From: Candidatus Cryptobacteroides caccocaballi
GTDB lineage: Bacteria > Bacteroidota > Bacteroidia > Bacteroidales > UBA932
Reading direction: 5' to 3'
Assembly: GCA_018064725.1 (NCBI GenBank)
Contig: JAGHUQ010000032.1
Location: forward strand, 1-45,247
DNA: 45,247 bases
The notes under the pieces are model-generated. The model was not told where the DNA came from. It made no database searches and saw only the letters and a program-made list of their open reading frames with translations. The translations under genes were made by a program, and so were the position numbers. Below, piece after piece: positions 41,924-45,247 of this stretch (within the stretch, counting starts at the first letter, position 1; each line of letters starts with the position of its first letter).

Positions 41924-44890
41924 CTACTTGAGTCTGTTGATACGGATGTTCACATTGTCGATGATGTCGTCATCATTGCCCTTAGGCGTGTAGCCGTCTA
42001 TGATGCTCTGGTAAGTCGCCATAGCCTGCTTGCCGTCTCCCCTCTCGAGGAAGGAGTCGCCCAGCACGATGAACGAACGCGCGATCCAGTAATCCTGGTC
42101 AGATCCGGAATCGGCGAATGAATAGACGAGTTCCTCCGTGCGGTCGAAATCGCCCCTGTCGTAGCAATCCTGAATAAGGAGATATACAGCCTCAGCGCCC
42201 TCAGCCGTCCTAGGCTTCAGAGCGAGGATCACGAGCACATCGAGAGCCTCATCCCTGCGGCTGGTAGCAAGATAGGACTTCGCAGTAACCCACTGAGCCA
42301 CACGGAGAGCATCATCATCGCTACGCTTGTCGTTCTTCACGACTTCCGCTGCGGCGAGAGCTTCCTCGAACATCCTTCCCTTGTATGCAGACATCATCTT
42401 TCCCTGAAGGCCAAGATACTTGTTGTCCTCGAAACGGGCGATATCGATGAGTCGGCCGTATGCAGTGTAAGCCTCCTCGTACCTCTGGAGTCCCTGGGCA
42501 AGCTCGGCATAATGGACAAGCGCAAGCTCCTGATATGAACCGCTTCCAAGCGAAACGACCTTTGCATAAGTATCACAAGCCTTCTCCTTCTGTCCGAGTT
42601 TGCGATAGCTGTCGGCCATGTAATAATATGCCTTGTCAGCCATCCTTGACGAAGGATACTGTCCCAGATACTTCTCAAGCGATGCAAGCGCCTTCTCATA
42701 ATCCTCAGAGAGGTAGATCTGCTCGGCAGCGTTGAATATCATAGCTTCCTTCTCGGACTCGGTCTTCATTCCCGAGCGTCCGATCTCGGCGAGATAGTCA
42801 AGATATGACTGAGGATCGGCCTTGCTCTGATAGATGGACTCTATGGCGGCGAGGGCATCGTCAGAATATTCGGTCTGCGGCATCTTCTCAACCACCTGCT
42901 TGTAGTAATCAAGAGCCGCGTCATACTTCTTGGCATTCCTGAAGATCATCGCGAGTTCGATGAGGGACTTGGCCATATATGTGCTGTCCTTGGAATCCTC
43001 GAGCAAGCCTTCGAAGCATGTCCTGGCCTCGGTAGTCTTGTTCGCAGCAATGTATGCGCGTCCGAGTTCATATACTGCCTCAGAATAGAATCGAGACTCA
43101 GGAGAAGCATTCTTGACAGGGAGAAGTGCGTTGATCTTCTTCTGATTGTTGCCTGTCAGTCCATAGCAGACAGCGGCCTGGTAGTATGGATAAATGTCAT
43201 TCGCATTCCTGTACTCGGATGAGACCTGCTCATAGATAGGAATCGCAGATGTATATTTCTTCTTCATGAACCAGCTGTCCGCCTTACGGAGTATCGCTCC
43301 CTTGCGATATGCGGCATCGCCTTCGTCGATATATACGTCAAACCACTTGATGGCCTGGTCATAATCACCCTCCTTGAAGTAGCAGTATCCTATGCTGAAA
43401 GGAATGAGAGGAGACTCGTCCCTACCGTCAAGGGCAGAGGTGTTGTAGAGTTCGGTGAACACCTGCCTTGCATTCGAATAATCTCCGCTGCGGAAATACG
43501 ACTCTCCGAGCCAGAACCTGCTGAGCTGCCACATTCCGCTGCTCTTAGGAGAGTAGTATGAAGAAGCCTTGAGACAAGGAATGGCTCCCTTGTACGCACC
43601 GTCATTGATAAGCTGGCTCGCACGGAGATAGTTGGTCTTCATGTAGTTGCCGCGCATGTTCTCGTCGAGCTCGTCAATCTTGTCGAAGTACTCGACCGCA
43701 GCAGCATAGTCACGGCTGCGGAGAGCCGCTACAGCCATGTATCCGAAAATCCTGTCGTTGTTAGCCTTTGACGGATAGCGCTGGATGTAGCTGTTGAAGG
43801 CAGATGCGTCGTTATTCAGGTCGAAGGCAAGCTTTGCGTAGTTGTAGAAAGCATCCTCAGTCACCACAGGGTCATGGTCGACGACGCTCGCATCCTTGAA
43901 CGAGCGCATCGCTGCGACCTTGTTCTTGAGCTGGATGTAGCTGTAACCGAGGTTGTAGTTCGCGAGCTGGCCGAGGGAATCGGTCCTGTCCTCCATAGCG
44001 GTGTAGTTCTCGACTGCAGCCTGCCAATCGCTGACGGCGAAGTTGAGCGAACCAGCGAAGAAATGCTCAGCCCTGGTCTTGGGAGCATCCGCAGAAGCAT
44101 AGAACTTCTTTGCAGAATCAGCATCACCCTGGACAAGGAAAGATTCAGAGATTATCCTCGCAAGATGCTGGCGACACTCGACAGGGACCGAGTCAAGCTT
44201 TGCCGGACCTTCCTTGGTCACGTACGCATAGTCGTTGAGCATGAATCGGCAGTCGAGGATGTAGTATGAAGACATTGCCTCGAAACGAGGGTCCTTCAAA
44301 GACTTCTCGAACCAGCTGATGGCCTCGCGGAAGTTCTGGTCCTCGTATTTCATATATCCGAGAGCATACCTGGCAGGAGCCGAATAATTCACGGAATTAA
44401 GCGCGTCGGCCTTGAGGAAAAGCTGCTGAGCGGTAGGTTTGTTCCCAATCTCAAAATTGCTGTACGCCTCCTTGAAGATGAACTCAGGCCTCTGGCTCTT
44501 CGGGAGCTGCTTCTCCTGGACGTCCGCGAAGTACTCCGCAGCCCTCTTGTAATCACCCTCGTCGAAAAGATTCAACGCATACTGATAGCGGACCTGAGGC
44601 GCGAGTGACGAATATGGGTAGAGATCGGTATACCTGTCAAAAGCCGCTTCGTAGCCGGGAGTCTTCATCTTCTCCTGGCAAAGTACGGCATAACCCTCCG
44701 CCATCGGGTCATTCTTCCCGGCCGAGATAGACTCGAAAGCGATCCTCGCCTGCTCGTAAAGTCCCCTTTCATAAAGGCCGACGGCATCCTTGTACTCCTT
44801 CTGTCCGGAGCGCTGTGCAAATGCCATTTCTGAGGTTCCGGCAAACACCATTGAAGCTGCCAGAATCGTATAAAGGAAAGTACGTTTCAT
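41924..44890 (-). CDS. Large secreted tetratricopeptide-repeat protein
   Basis: 988 residues. Signal peptide about 1-25 (MKRTFLYTILAASMVFAG...AFA). Almost the whole length is TPR or Sel1-like helical pairs; clear examples are AVGLYERGLYEQARIAFESI, NYNLGYSYIQLKNKVAAMRS, AALDYYKQVVEKMPQTEYSD and AAIESIYQS. It resembles the long YbgF/BamD-type periplasmic scaffold proteins of Bacteroidota. It probably assembles with the barrel protein encoded 6 bp downstream. No enzymatic motif. Confidence 0.85.
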   Translation of the reverse strand: MKRTFLYTILAASMVFAGTSEMAFAQRSGQKEYKDAVGLYERGLYEQARIAFESISAGKNDPMAEGYAVLCQEKMKTPGYEAAFDRYTDLYPYSSLAPQVRYQYALNLFDEGDYKRAAEYFADVQEKQLPKSQRPEFIFKEAYSNFEIGNKPTAQQLFLKADALNSVNYSAPARYALGYMKYEDQNFREAISWFEKSLKDPRFEAMSSYYILDCRFMLNDYAYVTKEGPAKLDSVPVECRQHLARIISESFLVQGDADSAKKFYASADAPKTRAEHFFAGSLNFAVSDWQAAVENYTAMEDRTDSLGQLANYNLGYSYIQLKNKVAAMRSFKDASVVDHDPVVTEDAFYNYAKLAFDLNNDASAFNSYIQRYPSKANNDRIFGYMAVAALRSRDYAAAVEYFDKIDELDENMRGNYMKTNYLRASQLINDGAYKGAIPCLKASSYYSPKSSGMWQLSRFWLGESYFRSGDYSNARQVFTELYNTSALDGRDESPLIPFSIGYCYFKEGDYDQAIKWFDVYIDEGDAAYRKGAILRKADSWFMKKKYTSAIPIYEQVSSEYRNANDIYPYYQAAVCYGLTGNNQKKINALLPVKNASPESRFYSEAVYELGRAYIAANKTTEARTCFEGLLEDSKDSTYMAKSLIELAMIFRNAKKYDAALDYYKQVVEKMPQTEYSDDALAAIESIYQSKADPQSYLDYLAEIGRSGMKTESEKEAMIFNAAEQIYLSEDYEKALASLEKYLGQYPSSRMADKAYYYMADSYRKLGQKEKACDTYAKVVSLGSGSYQELALVHYAELAQGLQRYEEAYTAYGRLIDIARFEDNKYLGLQGKMMSAYKGRMFEEALAAAEVVKNDKRSDDDALRVAQWVTAKSYLATSRRDEALDVLVILALKPRTAEGAEAVYLLIQDCYDRGDFDRTEELVYSFADSGSDQDYWIARSFIVLGDSFLERGDGKQAMATYQSIIDGYTPKGNDDDIIDNVNIRINRLK

Positions 44891-44907
44891 GTAGTCAATA
44901 TATTTTA

Positions 44908-44915
44908 CAAATTTA
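44908..44915 (-). promoter_or_regulatory. -7 box for the TPR-barrel operon
   Basis: TAAATTTG on the minus strand, preceded by TTTTTGC; start about 14-18 nt before the ATG at 44890. It mirrors the ftsE box. Confidence 0.65.
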
Positions 44916-44929
44916 GCAAAAATTTTGGC

Positions 44930-44937
44930 TATATTTG
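44930..44937 (+). promoter_or_regulatory. -7 box for ftsE
   Basis: TATATTTG preceded by TTTTGGC; leader about 20 nt to the ATG at 44961. It is 14 bp from the opposing box at 44908-44915. Confidence 0.7.
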
Positions 44938-44960
44938 TGTTCCAAAAGGTATTTTTTCAC

Positions 44961-45247
44961 ATGTCTGAAACCAATCCACTCATCACTTTCGAAGGCGCCG
45001 AAATCATGAACGGGGAAAGCACCGTCCTGTTCGGACTTGACATGAACGTCAATCCGGGAGACTTTGTCTACATCGTAGGTAAAGTCGGCACAGGAAAGAC
45101 CTCGATCATCAGGACCATCATAGCCGAGAACGAGCTCAGGAAAGGCCGCGGAAGCGTCTGCGGATACGATCTGAGTTCATTACGTACAAAGGACATACCG
45201 TACTTGAGAAGAAAGATCGGAGTGGTCTTCCAGGACTTCCAGCTCCT
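44961..45247 (+). CDS. ftsE: Cell-division ABC ATPase FtsE, 3' truncated by the window end
   Basis: The first 95 residues are visible. Walker A is GKVGTGKTS after FVYIVG, and the Q-loop lies in RRKIGVVFQDFQLL, a sequence typical of FtsE. FtsE pairs with FtsX to activate septal peptidoglycan hydrolases. The Walker B, signature and stop lie beyond the window. MacB-type ATPases are a less likely alternative, since the FxDFQLL form is strongest in FtsE. Confidence 0.88.
   Translation, partial: MSETNPLITFEGAEIMNGESTVLFGLDMNVNPGDFVYIVGKVGTGKTSIIRTIIAENELRKGRGSVCGYDLSSLRTKDIPYLRRKIGVVFQDFQL

Overview
The window looks like chromosomal DNA of a Bacteroidota member, most likely order Bacteroidales. 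Three things support this: promoters of the TTTG / TAnnTTTG type with no Shine-Dalgarno-dependent starts, families largely confined to the phylum (DUF5606, DUF3276/PUR-like, DUF6340-like lipoprotein, long NusB, the FISUMP-type lipoprotein), and a plant-polysaccharide theme (DUF1593, GH43, GH8, CE1-type esterase, UxuA). I see no insertion sequence, prophage, integrase, CRISPR array or rRNA. Genus cannot be fixed from sequence alone.

Layout. 1-1230: 3' end of a DUF1593 protein, then a GC-rich hairpin cluster and a bidirectional terminator facing tRNA-Cys (GCA). 1605-5668 (minus): uxuA, an SDR reductase, a DEDDy exonuclease and rlmI, packed as one operon. 5679-6329 (minus): a small alpha/beta hydrolase, divergent from a plus-strand operon of secreted C1 peptidase, pssA and nhaC (6399-9772). 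9823-12619: rubrerythrin, GH25 lysozyme and POT peptide transporter. 12664-15467: cupin, CE1-like esterase and FISUMP lipoprotein, ending at a strong terminator. 15542-15685: a second GC-rich multi-hairpin element. 15746-18402 (minus): GH8 exo-oligoxylanase then GH43. 18548-20174: CDF metal transporter and trmO. 20300-21637 (minus): gdhA.

21978-27400 is a minus-strand housekeeping operon: nusB, yajC, ybbR-like, coaE fused in frame to DUF5606, rimO and a lipoprotein. 27493-30240 (plus): PUR-like protein, small membrane protein and S9 peptidase. 30239-30440 carries a probable small minus-strand transcript and the leader of an AraC regulator (30440-31279). 31289-36626 (minus): clpX, clpP, tig and a 7TM-HD phosphodiesterase. 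36717-40009 (minus): alpha-oxoamine synthase and gyrB. 40055-44890 (minus): outer-membrane barrel and large TPR protein, divergent from the start of ftsE (44961 to the window end).

No large new defence or biosynthetic system is visible. The most unusual features are (1) the coaE-DUF5606 junction, which carries an A_AAA_AAG slippery heptamer directly before a -1 frame stop and beside an internal ATG; (2) a putative 100-nt RNA between the S9 peptidase and the AraC gene; (3) two GC-rich multi-hairpin intergenic elements; (4) divergent promoters whose -7 boxes mirror each other 13-14 bp apart; and (5) a leader with two competing hairpins in front of the 7TM-HD gene.
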